This document shows positions 53,787-62,758 of a stretch of DNA of 64,000 nt, one piece after another. The notes under the pieces were generated by a model. The model did no database searches. It was given only the letters and a program-made list of their open reading frames with translations, and was not told the DNA's origin. The stretch covers positions 680,260 through 744,259 of the forward strand of contig NZ_FNNU01000001.1 of assembly GCF_900106975.1 (NCBI RefSeq). The letters are read 5' to 3'. The DNA is from Pseudomonas kuykendallii. Its GTDB lineage: Bacteria > Pseudomonadota > Gammaproteobacteria > Pseudomonadales > Pseudomonadaceae. The position numbers and the translations under genes were made by a program. How positions within the stretch are numbered: position 1 is the stretch's first letter; every line of letters starts with the position of its first letter.

Positions 53787-54101
53787 TCAGTGCTTCCCTG
53801 CTTCGGCTTTCGGGGCCTTTTTCTTGAACATTTCCAGCATCCGCCGGGTGACCAGGAAGCCACCGAAGACGTTGACCGCGGCCAGGGCCACGGCCAGGGT
53901 GCCCATCGTCTTGCCCAGCGGGGTGACGGTCAGCGCGGCGGCGAGCATGGCGCCGACGATGACGATGGCGGAAATCGCGTTGGTCACCGCCATCAGCGGG
54001 GTGTGCAGCGCGGGAGTGACGTTCCAGACCACGTGGTAGCCGACGTAGATCGCCAGCACGAAGATGATCAGGTTGTAGATGCCGTCGGAAATCAGGTCCA
54101 T
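53787..54101 (-). CDS. pntAB: NAD(P) transhydrogenase subunit alpha part 2
   Basis: A 104-residue membrane subunit with three helices ([38 protein letters not shown] and [20 protein letters not shown]) that corresponds to the C-terminal membrane domain of E. coli PntA. A split alpha subunit (PntAA plus PntAB) is normal in pseudomonads. ATG 54101 was chosen at the conserved [10 protein letters not shown] start. The longer frame runs into a palindromic repeat. Confidence 0.92.
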   Translation of the reverse strand: MDLISDGIYNLIIFVLAIYVGYHVVWNVTPALHTPLMAVTNAISAIVIVGAMLAAALTVTPLGKTMGTLAVALAAVNVFGGFLVTRRMLEMFKKKAPKAEAGKH

Positions 54102-54131
54102 CGGGGTGATCCTTTTCTGAGTGGGCTCACT

Positions 54132-54219
54132 CCCTCTCCGCGGAGAGGGGCCAGGGGCGAGGGTCCGGCGCAGCGCCGTCCGCAACCGCCCTTCGGGCTC
54201 CCTCTCCCGCGGGAGAGGG
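54132..54219. repeat. Palindromic repeat pair between pntAA and pntAB
   Basis: CCCTCTCCG/CGGAGAGGG (54132-54149) and CCCTCTCCCG/CGGGAGAGGG (54200-54219) are perfect palindromes flanking about 50 bp with GGCGCAGCGCC in the middle. They are unrelated to the GTAG-type REPs. The pair sits inside an operon, where it can form strong hairpins in the mRNA. Confidence 0.8.
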
Positions 54220-54225
54220 CCGTGT

Positions 54226-55347
54226 TCATTTGTTGACGCGCACCGCTTCGCCGCCCTTGCACATGAGGCAGGCCGCGACGATGTCGTCTTCCAGGTTGAT
54301 GTGGAACTGGCCGTCCTTGTCGAGGACCAGCTTGAGGAAGTCGAGCAGGTTGCGCGAATACAGCGCCGAGGCGTCCGCCGGCACCTGGGTCGCCAGGTTG
54401 GCGTAGCCGATCAGCGTCACGCCGTGCTTGACCACCACCTGATCGAGCTCGGTCAGCGGGCAGTTGCCGCCTTGCGAGGCCGCCAGGTCGATGATCACCG
54501 AGCCGGGCTTCATCTCCTGCACGGTGGCTTCCTGCAGCAGCGTCGGCGCCTGGCGACCGGGAATCAGCGCGGTGGTGATGATGATGTCGGCCTGTTTGGC
54601 GCGTTCGTGCACGGCCTGCGCCTGACGCTGCATCCACGAGGCCGGCATCGGCCGCGCGTAGCCGCCGACACCCTGGGCGCACTCGCGCTCTTCGTCGGTC
54701 TCGAAAGGCACGTCGACGAACTTGGCGCCGAGGGACTCGATCTGCTCCTTCACCGCCGGACGCACGTCCGAAGCCTCGATCACCGCACCCAGACGGCGCG
54801 CGGTGGCGATCGCCTGCAGGCCGGCGACACCGGCGCCGAGGATCAGCACGCGCGCGGCCTTCACCGTACCGGCGGCGGTCATCAGCATCGGCATGAAGCG
54901 CGGGTAATGGTTGGCGCCGAGCATCACCGCCTTGTAGCCGGCGATGTTGGCCTGCGACGACAGCACGTCGAGGCTCTGCGCGCGCGAGGTACGCGGCGCG
55001 GCTTCCAGGGCGAAGGCGGTCAGCCCGCGCGCTGCCATCTTGCCGATGGTCTCGTTGCTGAACGGATTGAGCATGCCGATCACCACGCCGTTGGCGGCGA
55101 ACATCGGCAGCTCGTCGTCGCTGGGTGCCAGCACCTTGAGCACGATGTCCGCGGCGAAGGCGTCGGCGGCGGTGCCAATGCTTGCACCCACCGCCTCGTA
55201 GGCGGCGTCCGGCAGGCTGGCGGCGACGCCCGCGCCGCTCTGGATAGTCACCCGATGGCCCTGGCCGATCAGCTTCTTGACGGTTTCCGGAGTCGCCGCG
55301 ACGCGGGTTTCTCCAGCATGGGTTTCGAGGGGAACACCGATATGCAC
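54226..55347 (-). CDS. pntAA: NAD(P) transhydrogenase subunit alpha part 1
   Basis: A 373-residue soluble NAD(H)-binding domain I subunit of the alanine dehydrogenase/PntA fold: [57 protein letters not shown] and [20 protein letters not shown]. The start is GTG 55347 with AGGAGA eight bases upstream, matching the conserved protein start better than ATG 55368. It is the first gene of the minus-strand pntAA-pntAB-pntB operon. Confidence 0.94.
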   Translation of the reverse strand: MHIGVPLETHAGETRVAATPETVKKLIGQGHRVTIQSGAGVAASLPDAAYEAVGASIGTAADAFAADIVLKVLAPSDDELPMFAANGVVIGMLNPFSNETIGKMAARGLTAFALEAAPRTSRAQSLDVLSSQANIAGYKAVMLGANHYPRFMPMLMTAAGTVKAARVLILGAGVAGLQAIATARRLGAVIEASDVRPAVKEQIESLGAKFVDVPFETDEERECAQGVGGYARPMPASWMQRQAQAVHERAKQADIIITTALIPGRQAPTLLQEATVQEMKPGSVIIDLAASQGGNCPLTELDQVVVKHGVTLIGYANLATQVPADASALYSRNLLDFLKLVLDKDGQFHINLEDDIVAACLMCKGGEAVRVNK

Positions 55348-55811
55348 TGACCAATCTCCTGCGATCATTGTTATGACAGGCGCTGTTTACCGCCGAATCG
55401 GACCGGCAGCACATCCCGTGCCGCAAGCGAAACGGCGGGGCGCGGCATTTTGCAACTGAACCGCGACACCCATCAAGAAGTTATGAAGGGCTGTCGCGGC
55501 AATAACTACAAGTCACGGTTTGACCCGGTATTTCCCTTTCAGGCCACAGCCCGCGGGCTATGCAGCCTGTAGCGGGGAAACGGCTTCGTCAGTGGGGGCG
55601 GTCCATGGGCGAATCGAATGCTCTGCCATCAGTCGGTTTTTCGTCTGAACCGCCACGAGGTGCACCACAGCTGCGACACAGCGTCGCCGGGACCATGTAG
55701 CAAACACGACAGAACGCTACATGGTCAGCTGTTACATACCAGACACACCTGCCCGGATGACGGGCGCGCAACTTGCTACCCTTGCCGGACGCTACGACGG
55801 AAACCCCGACG
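55348..55811. promoter_or_regulatory. Divergent control region between pntAA and the hybrid kinase, with an 11-bp dyad
   Basis: This 464-bp region has no supported gene. Its clearest feature is GACCATGTAGC and its perfect reverse complement GCTACATGGTC (55691-55701 and 55716-55726) with a 14-bp spacer, centred about 100 bp before the kinase start. This could be a regulator site for the kinase gene or a transcript hairpin. The pntAA side shows no recognised operator. Confidence 0.55.
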
Positions 55812-57443
55812 ATGATCCGCCCTGCCCCTTCGACACGTGATACGGAACGCTCGCAGGCCCTGGTCCGCCTGGTGCTGTCCAGCATCGCGACGCTCTACGT
55901 GATGCTCCTTTACCTCACTGGCTATCTGGTCGAGGCGCAGCTGCGCAGCATCCTGATCTACAACGCCGCCTTTCTCGTGGCGTCCTTCGCCCTGATCGCC
56001 TGGATCGTGCGCAAGCCGGGCGTCAAACCGGTGCGACGGCTGCTGGCGATGGTTCACGACTACGCCGCGATCACCTTCGCGATGATCATCGGCGGCGAGG
56101 CGATGCTGCCGGTCTACGGTGCGCTGCTCTGGGTCACGGTGGGCAACGGCATGCGCTACGGCACGCGCTACCTGACGCTGGCGACGGGCCTGGCGCTGCT
56201 GTCGATCGGCGTGATGGCGCTGCTGTCGCCGTACCTCTGGCAAAACCCCTTCGTGCCGCTGACGCTGCTGGTGACCACCTTCATGGTGCCGGCCTACGCG
56301 CACGTCCTGCTGACCCGCACGCGCCAGGCGTCGGAGCAGGCGCAGACGGCGAGCCTGGCCAAATCGCGCCTGCTCGCCCAGGCCAGTCACGACCTGCGCC
56401 AGCCGATCCACTCCATCAGCCTGTTCACCGCCTGCCTGCGCGACGCCCGGCTGGGCGACGAGGAGCGTCGCATGGTGGACAACATCGACCGCTCGCTGCT
56501 GAGCGTGGAACAGCTGTTCCGCTCGATCCTCGACGTCTACACCCTGGACAACGGCCAGGTGGTGCCGAGCGCCGAGGTGCTGGCGATGGACGAGGTGCTC
56601 GCCGGGCTGGTCCGGCAGAACACCGAGGCCGCGCGCTGGGCCGGTGTAACGATCAAGGTCCGCCCGAGCCGCTGCCACGTGCGCTGCGACCCCGCGCTGC
56701 TCGGCACGCTGCTGCAGAACGTGCTCTCCAACGCGCTGAAGTACGCGCCGGGCAAGGCGCTGCTGATTGGCTGCCGGCGCCGCGACGGCGGCCTCGCCAT
56801 AGAAATCCACGACCGCGGTCCGGGCATCGATGCGCAGGACCTGCCGCACCTGTTCGACGAGTTCTACCGCGTCCGCCGCTCGCGCGACCATGACGTGGAG
56901 GGCGTCGGCCTCGGCCTCTCCATCGTCAAGCGCATCGCCGACATGCTCGGCCTCGGCGTGCGTATCCGCTCGCGGCCCGGACATGGCACCAGCGTCGCCA
57001 TCGAGGGCCTGCCGCTGAGCCGCGCGGACCAATACCGACCGGCGCAGAACGAGGGCTCCAACCGGCGCCTGCTCACCGGCCTGCGGGTGCTGCTGATCGA
57101 AGACGACCGCGACGTGCTGCTGGCCACCGCCACGCTGCTGCAGAAATGGGGCTGCGAGGTGCACAGCGCCACCTCGGCGCTGGACACCACGGCGGACTTC
57201 GATCTGGTCATCACCGATTTCGACCTCGGCCGCAGCATGTCCGGCGCCGATTGCATCGACTACCTCAACCGCCTGCACGGTCGCCGCGTGCCGGCGATCG
57301 TGATCACCGGGCACGACGTGCGAAAGGCGCAGCAGGCGTTGAACGACACCCAGGTGCCGGTGTTGGCGAAGCCGGTACGGCCGGCGGAGCTGCGTTCGAT
57401 GCTGCTGGCGCTGAAGCTGGACCTGCAGGCGCAGTCGGCCTGA
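55812..57443 (+). CDS. Hybrid sensor histidine kinase with C-terminal receiver
   Basis: A 543-residue membrane kinase. Six helices occupy about residues 20-165 and form a compact sensor without a large periplasmic domain. A short coiled linker leads to the HisKA domain with the phospho-accepting His193 (QASHDLRQPIHS) and an HATPase domain (LLQNVLSNALKYAPG, DRGPGID, GVGLGLSIVKRI). A receiver domain follows (VLLIEDDRD, phospho-Asp near 469 in VITDFDLG). The signal is unknown. The gene converges on a NarL-type response regulator that ends on the adjacent base, so they are probable partners. Confidence 0.87.
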   Translation: MIRPAPSTRDTERSQALVRLVLSSIATLYVMLLYLTGYLVEAQLRSILIYNAAFLVASFALIAWIVRKPGVKPVRRLLAMVHDYAAITFAMIIGGEAMLPVYGALLWVTVGNGMRYGTRYLTLATGLALLSIGVMALLSPYLWQNPFVPLTLLVTTFMVPAYAHVLLTRTRQASEQAQTASLAKSRLLAQASHDLRQPIHSISLFTACLRDARLGDEERRMVDNIDRSLLSVEQLFRSILDVYTLDNGQVVPSAEVLAMDEVLAGLVRQNTEAARWAGVTIKVRPSRCHVRCDPALLGTLLQNVLSNALKYAPGKALLIGCRRRDGGLAIEIHDRGPGIDAQDLPHLFDEFYRVRRSRDHDVEGVGLGLSIVKRIADMLGLGVRIRSRPGHGTSVAIEGLPLSRADQYRPAQNEGSNRRLLTGLRVLLIEDDRDVLLATATLLQKWGCEVHSATSALDTTADFDLVITDFDLGRSMSGADCIDYLNRLHGRRVPAIVITGHDVRKAQQALNDTQVPVLAKPVRPAELRSMLLALKLDLQAQSA

Positions 57444-58070
57444 TCAGCGCCGCGCGAGCAGCCCGGCACTGGCGCCGAGGGCCGCGGCAGCGGCGCGGCT
57501 GGCGACGCCGAGCGCCTGCAGCAGCGAGGAGACGTGCAGGCGCGCGGTGAACGGCGATATGTCCAGCTCGCGGGCGATTTCCTTGTTCGACAGGCCGGCG
57601 GTGAGCAGCCGCAGCACCTCCTGCTGGCGTGGCGTCAGGCCTTGCAGACGGGCCCGCTCCGGGCTCTGCCCGAGAATCCCGCCGCGGACGTAGCGAACCA
57701 CGAACTCCCCCGCGCGGATCGCCAGGATCGCGTCGCCGATCTCGTCCGGTGGCAGCGACTTGCCGACGAAGCCGTCGGCACCGGCCGCCATCACCTGATC
57801 GATCTGCGCCTCATCGTCGATCATGGAAACGATGATGATCGAGGAGCGATTGAATTCCTGACGCAGCGAGCGGATCGACGCCGGCACGCTCAGGCCGGGA
57901 AACATCAGGTCGAGGATCAGCACTTCCGGCGGCGCCTGGCGGGCCAGCGCCAGCACGGCGTCCAGGTTGGCGGCCTCCTCGATGTGCGCCGCGGGCATCA
58001 TCCGGCGGACGATGCGCGCCAGCCCTTCGCGGAAAATCGGATGGTCGTCGGCGACGATGATGCGTTCCAT
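57444..58070 (-). CDS. NarL/LuxR-type response regulator
   Basis: A 208-residue regulator. The receiver domain carries VADDHPIFREGL and the phospho-accepting Asp54 (LILDLMFPG). The C-terminal LuxR helix-turn-helix reads GLTPRQQEVLRLLTAGLSNKEIARELDISPFTARLHVSSLLQALG. It is convergent with the hybrid kinase with no gap between the stop codons. The opposed arrangement lets the two genes be expressed independently while remaining linked. Confidence 0.88.
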   Translation of the reverse strand: MERIIVADDHPIFREGLARIVRRMMPAAHIEEAANLDAVLALARQAPPEVLILDLMFPGLSVPASIRSLRQEFNRSSIIIVSMIDDEAQIDQVMAAGADGFVGKSLPPDEIGDAILAIRAGEFVVRYVRGGILGQSPERARLQGLTPRQQEVLRLLTAGLSNKEIARELDISPFTARLHVSSLLQALGVASRAAAAALGASAGLLARR

Positions 58071-58174
58071 GCGACGGGTTCCTGCTGGAAATCGGCGCGC
58101 CCCGCTGGGCCCGGTGCGGCCATGGTAGCCGCGTCGCGGCCGCGCCGGACAGCGGCGCGACGCGTGGCCGGCGG

Positions 58175-58648
58175 TCAGTAATCGAAGCGCGAGACGACAC
58201 CCTTACGCAGGTAGATGGTCAGCAGAGAGGCCTGCGGCGCAGGCGCGGCGGCGCCGTTATTGGCGACCGCATTGACCAGGCCGTTACCCTGGCCGCTGAG
58301 CATCGAGTCGGCCATGCCGAGCACGTCGGAACCGTATTCGCTCTTCGCCGCGGTGTTGTTCAGGCGGCGCTTGAGACTCGTCGGTAGCGAATCCATCAGG
58401 CTGCCGGATGAGCCGGTAGTGGCCTGCCGGCGGTAGGTCCAGCGTTCTTCGCCGGTACCCGACACGCTGCGCGAATCCGGGGCGCCGAAGCGGTTGATCA
58501 CGTCGCTGGAGCTGGTCTTGCCGGAAACCAGGTTCTGATTGATGTAGGTGACGTCGAATTTCTGCGAAGCCTGGGTGGCCTGTTGCTGGCCGGGCGCGGC
58601 GCAGCCGGTCAGGGCAAGACCTAGGGCGACGAGAGCGAGGGCTTTCAT
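58175..58648 (-). CDS. Lipoprotein with SmpA/OmlA-like domain
   Basis: A 157-residue lipoprotein (LGLALTGC, Cys16). The region FDVTYINQNLVSGKTSSSDVINRFGAPDSRSVSGTGEERWTYRR resembles the OmlA/BamE fold, which begins with a GxT-x-x-x-V-x-x-x-xG-x-P motif. A Gly/Ala/Asn-rich stretch follows, then the end LLTIYLRKGVVSRFDY. It is not BamE itself, which is shorter. The function is unknown. AGGAGGAGA lies directly upstream of the ATG. Confidence 0.75.
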   Translation of the reverse strand: MKALALVALGLALTGCAAPGQQQATQASQKFDVTYINQNLVSGKTSSSDVINRFGAPDSRSVSGTGEERWTYRRQATTGSSGSLMDSLPTSLKRRLNNTAAKSEYGSDVLGMADSMLSGQGNGLVNAVANNGAAAPAPQASLLTIYLRKGVVSRFDY

Positions 58649-58795
58649 GTTCTCCTCCTGGGGACGGACGATTGTCGTTATGAGCCCACCTGCGGCGCCG
58701 GCCGCTCTGAGGCGGCAGACGTTCGGGCTGGGTGGAACGCTAGTTCCGGGGAGGGGATGAACCAATAGTACGGATGTACAGGCGGCCTTTGGCCA

Positions 58796-59701
58796 TCAGC
58801 GCGACGGCGTCTCGCGGTAATCGAGGGCCTGCTCCAGCAGCCAGTCGCGGAAGGCGATCAGCGCGGCGGACTCCACCTTGCGCTCGGGAATCATCAGGTA
58901 ATAGGCCTTGTCGCTGAGGCAGGCGTGTTCCTTAGCGATCACCAGGCGGCCCTCGGCCAGCTCACGCTGGATCAGGAACGGCGGGATCAGGGCCACACCC
59001 ATCGCATGCTCGGCGGCCTGGGCGAGCATGGAAAACAACTCGTAGCGCGGCCCGCCGAGATCCCCCGCGACGTTCATGCCCAGCGACCCGAACCACTGGC
59101 GCCAGGCGTAGGGCCGGGTGGTCTGCTGCAGCAGCGGCAGGCGGGCGATCTGCGCCGCGCTCAGTTCGCCACGGCCTTCGAGCAGTTCCGGGCTGCACAC
59201 CGGCAGCGAGTTCTCCGGCATCAGGTAATGCGACTGGGTGCCCGACCAGTTGGCGTCGCCGAAATAGATCGCCGCGTCGAAGGCGGTGTCGGCGAAGAGG
59301 AACGGCCGCGTGCGGTTGGTCAGGTGCACGGTGACTTCCGGGTGCAGGCGCTGGAAGGCCTTCAGCCGCGGCAGCAGCCACTGCGTGCCGAAGGTCGGCA
59401 CCAGCGCCAGTTCCACCGCCTGATTGCCCTGCTGGCCCATCACCGCCAGGGTGTCGCGCTCCACCGCGTCGAGCTGCGTCGCCACTCGCCGGGAGTAGGC
59501 GAGCCCGGCCTCGGTGAGCTTCACCCCACGTCGCGAACGGCGGAACAGTGCGACGCCGAGGAACTGTTCCAGCGTGCCGATCTGCCGGCAGACCGCGCCC
59601 TGGGTCAGCGACAACTCCTCGGCGGCGCGGGTGAAACTCTCGTGGCGGGCCGAGGCCTCGAAGGCGATCAACGCCGCGGTGCTGGGAATCTTCCGGCGCA
59701 T
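58796..59701 (-). CDS. gcdR: LysR-type regulator of glutarate degradation
   Basis: A 301-residue LysR-family regulator: IPSTAALIAFEASARHESFTRAAEELSLTQGAVCRQIGTLEQFLG forms the winged helix, and the effector domain follows. It is divergent from gcdH with a 200-bp gap, the position of GcdR (PA0448 type) in pseudomonads, where it activates gcdHG in response to glutarate. The symbol is assigned from sequence type and this conserved arrangement. Confidence 0.88.
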   Translation of the reverse strand: MRRKIPSTAALIAFEASARHESFTRAAEELSLTQGAVCRQIGTLEQFLGVALFRRSRRGVKLTEAGLAYSRRVATQLDAVERDTLAVMGQQGNQAVELALVPTFGTQWLLPRLKAFQRLHPEVTVHLTNRTRPFLFADTAFDAAIYFGDANWSGTQSHYLMPENSLPVCSPELLEGRGELSAAQIARLPLLQQTTRPYAWRQWFGSLGMNVAGDLGGPRYELFSMLAQAAEHAMGVALIPPFLIQRELAEGRLVIAKEHACLSDKAYYLMIPERKVESAALIAFRDWLLEQALDYRETPSR

Positions 59702-59901
59702 CTATGCGAAGCCCTCACTGATCAGCCACTTATTGACCGATTTAAACTATCCCGGAGTGAGATATTCGCACAATGGGCTGCGAAATCCTCGTTTGTCAGT
59801 CCGTCCTGGCCTGCCTAGGCTAGAAGCATGACGGTCTGCGTGGGCGGTGGCTGAAGCCCTCCACGCGCAGGCCCCCTTCACTCCCGCACGAGGACGTCTT
59901 C

Positions 59902-61083
59902 ATGGCCGGCAAGGCAAGCTTCAACTGGATCGACCCGCTGCTGCTCGATCAGCAACTTAGCGAAGAAGAACGCATGGTCCGCGACAGCGCCCAGCAGTTC
60001 GCCCAGGACAAGCTGGCGCCGCGCGTGCTGGAAGCCTTCCGCCATGAAAAGACCGACCCGGCGATCTTCCGCGAGATGGGCGATACCGGCCTGCTCGGCG
60101 CCACCATCCCCGAAGCCTACGGCGGCAGCGGGCTGAACTACGTCTGCTACGGGCTGATCGCCCGCGAGGTGGAGCGCATCGACTCGGGCTACCGCTCGAT
60201 GATGAGCGTGCAGTCCTCGCTGGTGATGGTGCCGATCTTCGAATTCGGCAACGAGGCGACCCGGCAGAAATACCTGCCCAAGCTGGCCAGCGGCGAGTAC
60301 ATCGGCTGCTTCGGCCTGACCGAGCCGAACCACGGCTCCGACCCTGGCTCGATGATCACCCGGGCGAAGAAGGTCGACGGCGGCTATCGCCTGACCGGCA
60401 GCAAGATGTGGATCACCAACAGCCCGATCGCCGACGTGTTCGTGGTCTGGGCCAAGGACGACGCCGGCGAGATCCGCGGCTTCGTGCTGGAAAAGGGCTG
60501 GGACGGCCTGAGCACGCCGGCGATCCACGGCAAGGTCGGCCTGCGCGCCTCGATCACCGGCGAGATCGTGATGGACAACGTGTTCTGTCCGGAAGAGAAC
60601 GCCTTCCCCGACGTGCGCGGCCTGAAGGGCCCGTTCACCTGCCTCAACTCCGCGCGCTACGGCATCAGCTGGGGCGCGCTGGGCGCCGCCGAGTTCTGCT
60701 GGCATACCGCGCGCCAGTACACCCTGGACCGCCAGCAGTTCGGTCGCCCGCTGGCAGCCAACCAGCTGATCCAGAAGAAGCTTGCCGACATGCAGACGGA
60801 AATCACCCTGGCGCTGCAAGGTTGCCTGCGCCTGGGGCGGATGAAGGACGAAGGCACCGCGGCGGTTGAAATCACCTCGATCATGAAGCGCAACAGCTGC
60901 GGCAAGGCGCTGGACGTCGCCCGCCTGGCCCGCGACATGCTCGGCGGCAACGGCATCTCCGACGAGTTCGGCATTGCCCGGCACCTGGTCAACCTCGAGG
61001 TGGTGAACACCTACGAAGGCACCCACGACGTGCATGCGCTGATCCTCGGCCGCGCGCAGACCGGTATCCAGGCGTTCTTCTGA
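59902..61083 (+). CDS. gcdH: Glutaryl-CoA dehydrogenase
   Basis: A 393-residue FAD enzyme that oxidises and decarboxylates glutaryl-CoA to crotonyl-CoA, the last step of the lysine and glutarate route. Acyl-CoA dehydrogenase blocks are present: [40 protein letters not shown] and the catalytic base Glu372 in [20 protein letters not shown]. The arginine-containing [13 protein letters not shown] segment is typical of GcdH and binds the distal carboxylate. ATG 59902 is preceded by CGAGGA. It forms an operon with gcdG. Confidence 0.95.
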   Translation: MAGKASFNWIDPLLLDQQLSEEERMVRDSAQQFAQDKLAPRVLEAFRHEKTDPAIFREMGDTGLLGATIPEAYGGSGLNYVCYGLIAREVERIDSGYRSMMSVQSSLVMVPIFEFGNEATRQKYLPKLASGEYIGCFGLTEPNHGSDPGSMITRAKKVDGGYRLTGSKMWITNSPIADVFVVWAKDDAGEIRGFVLEKGWDGLSTPAIHGKVGLRASITGEIVMDNVFCPEENAFPDVRGLKGPFTCLNSARYGISWGALGAAEFCWHTARQYTLDRQQFGRPLAANQLIQKKLADMQTEITLALQGCLRLGRMKDEGTAAVEITSIMKRNSCGKALDVARLARDMLGGNGISDEFGIARHLVNLEVVNTYEGTHDVHALILGRAQTGIQAFF

Positions 61084-61192
61084 CGGGGATCGGGGCGCGT
61101 AGCCGACGCTTTTCCATCCGCCGCTGGCCACGCACGGTGGATGGGGGTGCAGTCATCCATCCCAGGTTCACTTGAGCTTCGAGGTTTCACCC

Positions 61193-62416
61193 ATGTCCGG
61201 CGCGTTGTCCCACATCCGTGTACTCGACCTGTCCCGCGTACTCGCCGGGCCCTGGGCCGGGCAGATCCTCGCCGACCTCGGTGCCGAGGTGGTCAAGGTC
61301 GAGCGCCCCGGCGTCGGCGACGACACCCGTCACTGGGGCCCGCCGTTCCTGCGCGATGAAGCCGGCGAGAACACCACCGAGGCCGCCTACTACCTCTCGG
61401 CGAACCGCAACAAGCAGTCGCTGACCCTGGACTTCACCCAGCCCGAAGGCCAGCGCATCGTCCGCGAGCTGGCGGCCAGGGCCGACGTGGTGCTGGAGAA
61501 CTTCAAGGTCGGCGGGCTGGCCGCCTACGGGCTGGACTATGCCGCGCTGAAGGCGCTCAACCCGCGGCTGATCTACTGCTCGATCACCGGCTTCGGCCAG
61601 ACCGGCCCCTACGCCAAACGCGCCGGCTACGACTTCATGATCCAAGGCCTCGGCGGTCTGATGAGCCTGACCGGGCGCAGCGACGACGAAACCGGCGCCG
61701 GCCCGGTGAAAGTCGGCGTGGCCCTGACCGACATCCTCACCGGGCTCTACTCGGCGGTCGCGGTGCTCGCCGCGTTGAACCAGCGCGAGCGCAGCGGGCT
61801 GGGCCAGCACATCGACATGGCGCTGCTCGACGTGCAGGTCGCCTGCCTCGGCAACCAGGCGCTGAACTACCTGACCACCGGCGTCGCGCCGAAACGCCTG
61901 GGCAATGCGCACCCGAACATCGTGCCCTACCAGGATTTCCCCACCGCCGATGGCGACTTCATTCTCACGGTCGGCAACGACGGCCAGTTCCGCAAGTTCT
62001 GCGAAGTCGCCGGGCACCCGGAGTGGGCGGACGATCCGCGCTTCGCCAGCAACCGGGCGCGGGTCGCCCATCGCGCCGAACTGATCCCGCTGATCCGCCA
62101 GGCCACGGTGTTCAGGACCACCGCCGAATGGGTCGCCGCGCTGGAGCAGGCCGGCGTGCCCTGCGGGCCGATCAACGACCTGGCCCAGGTGTTCGCCGAT
62201 CCGCAGGTGATCGCCCGTGGCTTGCGCGTCGAGCTGCCGCATCCGCTGGCCGGCAGCGTGCCGCAGGTGGCCAGCCCGATCCGCCTCTCGGAAACCCCGG
62301 TGGAATACCGCAACGCCCCGCCGCTGCTCGGCGAGCACAGCGAACAGGTGCTGCGCGAATGGCTGGGGATGGCGGCGAGCGAAGTGGCGGCGCTGCGCGA
62401 GCGCGGTGTGCTTTAG
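61193..62416 (+). CDS. gcdG: Succinyl-CoA:glutarate CoA-transferase (CaiB/BaiF, class III)
   Basis: A 407-residue class III CoA-transferase that activates glutarate to glutaryl-CoA for GcdH. The N-terminus HIRVLDLSRVLAGPWAGQILADLGAEVVKVERP is the family signature. The catalytic aspartate lies in the conserved AGYDFMIQGLGGLMSLTG region. ATG 61193 with GAGG upstream was chosen over ATG 61172. It lies 109 bp after gcdH. The pairing with gcdH and gcdR supports the substrate assignment. Confidence 0.9.
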   Translation: MSGALSHIRVLDLSRVLAGPWAGQILADLGAEVVKVERPGVGDDTRHWGPPFLRDEAGENTTEAAYYLSANRNKQSLTLDFTQPEGQRIVRELAARADVVLENFKVGGLAAYGLDYAALKALNPRLIYCSITGFGQTGPYAKRAGYDFMIQGLGGLMSLTGRSDDETGAGPVKVGVALTDILTGLYSAVAVLAALNQRERSGLGQHIDMALLDVQVACLGNQALNYLTTGVAPKRLGNAHPNIVPYQDFPTADGDFILTVGNDGQFRKFCEVAGHPEWADDPRFASNRARVAHRAELIPLIRQATVFRTTAEWVAALEQAGVPCGPINDLAQVFADPQVIARGLRVELPHPLAGSVPQVASPIRLSETPVEYRNAPPLLGEHSEQVLREWLGMAASEVAALRERGVL

Positions 62417-62445
62417 CGGTCTGGTTCCCGACGCAGCCTGGCATC

Positions 62446-62708
62446 GGTGCGCATGGCGCACCCTACGTCTTGGCAGCGGCCCCGTAGGGTACGCCATGCG
62501 CACCGTTAACCGACGAAAACCCAAAACACCCAACAGCGTTTGCGCCGCACGGCATCGTGCGGGCATGGAGTCGCGCCGCCGTAGGGTGCGCCATGCGCAC
62601 CGTTAACCGACGAAACCAAAAACACCCGACAGCGTTTGCGCCGCACGGCATCGTGCGGGCATGGAGTCGTACCGCCGTAGGGTGCGCCGCGCGCACCGTT
62701 ACGCATGG
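62446..62708. repeat. Tandem 97-bp repeats built on GTGCGC-type REP sequence
   Basis: An inverted arm (GGTGCGCATGGCGCACCCTAC, 62446-62466) is followed by direct units starting GTAGGGT(A/G)CGCCATGCGCACC at 62484 and 62581 and a partial third at 62677. Units one and two are 97 and 96 bp and nearly identical, sharing GTTAACCGACGAAA, CAGCGTTTGCGCCGCACGG and a GCACGG-CATC-GTGC hairpin. The high identity suggests recent tandem duplication. Confidence 0.85.
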
Positions 62709-62713
62709 AAACG

Positions 62714-62741
62714 AAAACGCCCGGCGGATGCCGGGCGTTTT
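62714..62741 (-). terminator. Rho-independent terminator after the OprM-type gene
   Basis: AAAACGCCCGGC-GGAT-GCCGGGCGTTTT is a perfect 12-bp stem-loop with T-runs on either strand. It lies 18 bp after the stop of the minus-strand channel gene and can also stop readthrough from the gcdHG side. Confidence 0.85.
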
Positions 62742-62758
62742 GCCTGCAACGGGTGACG

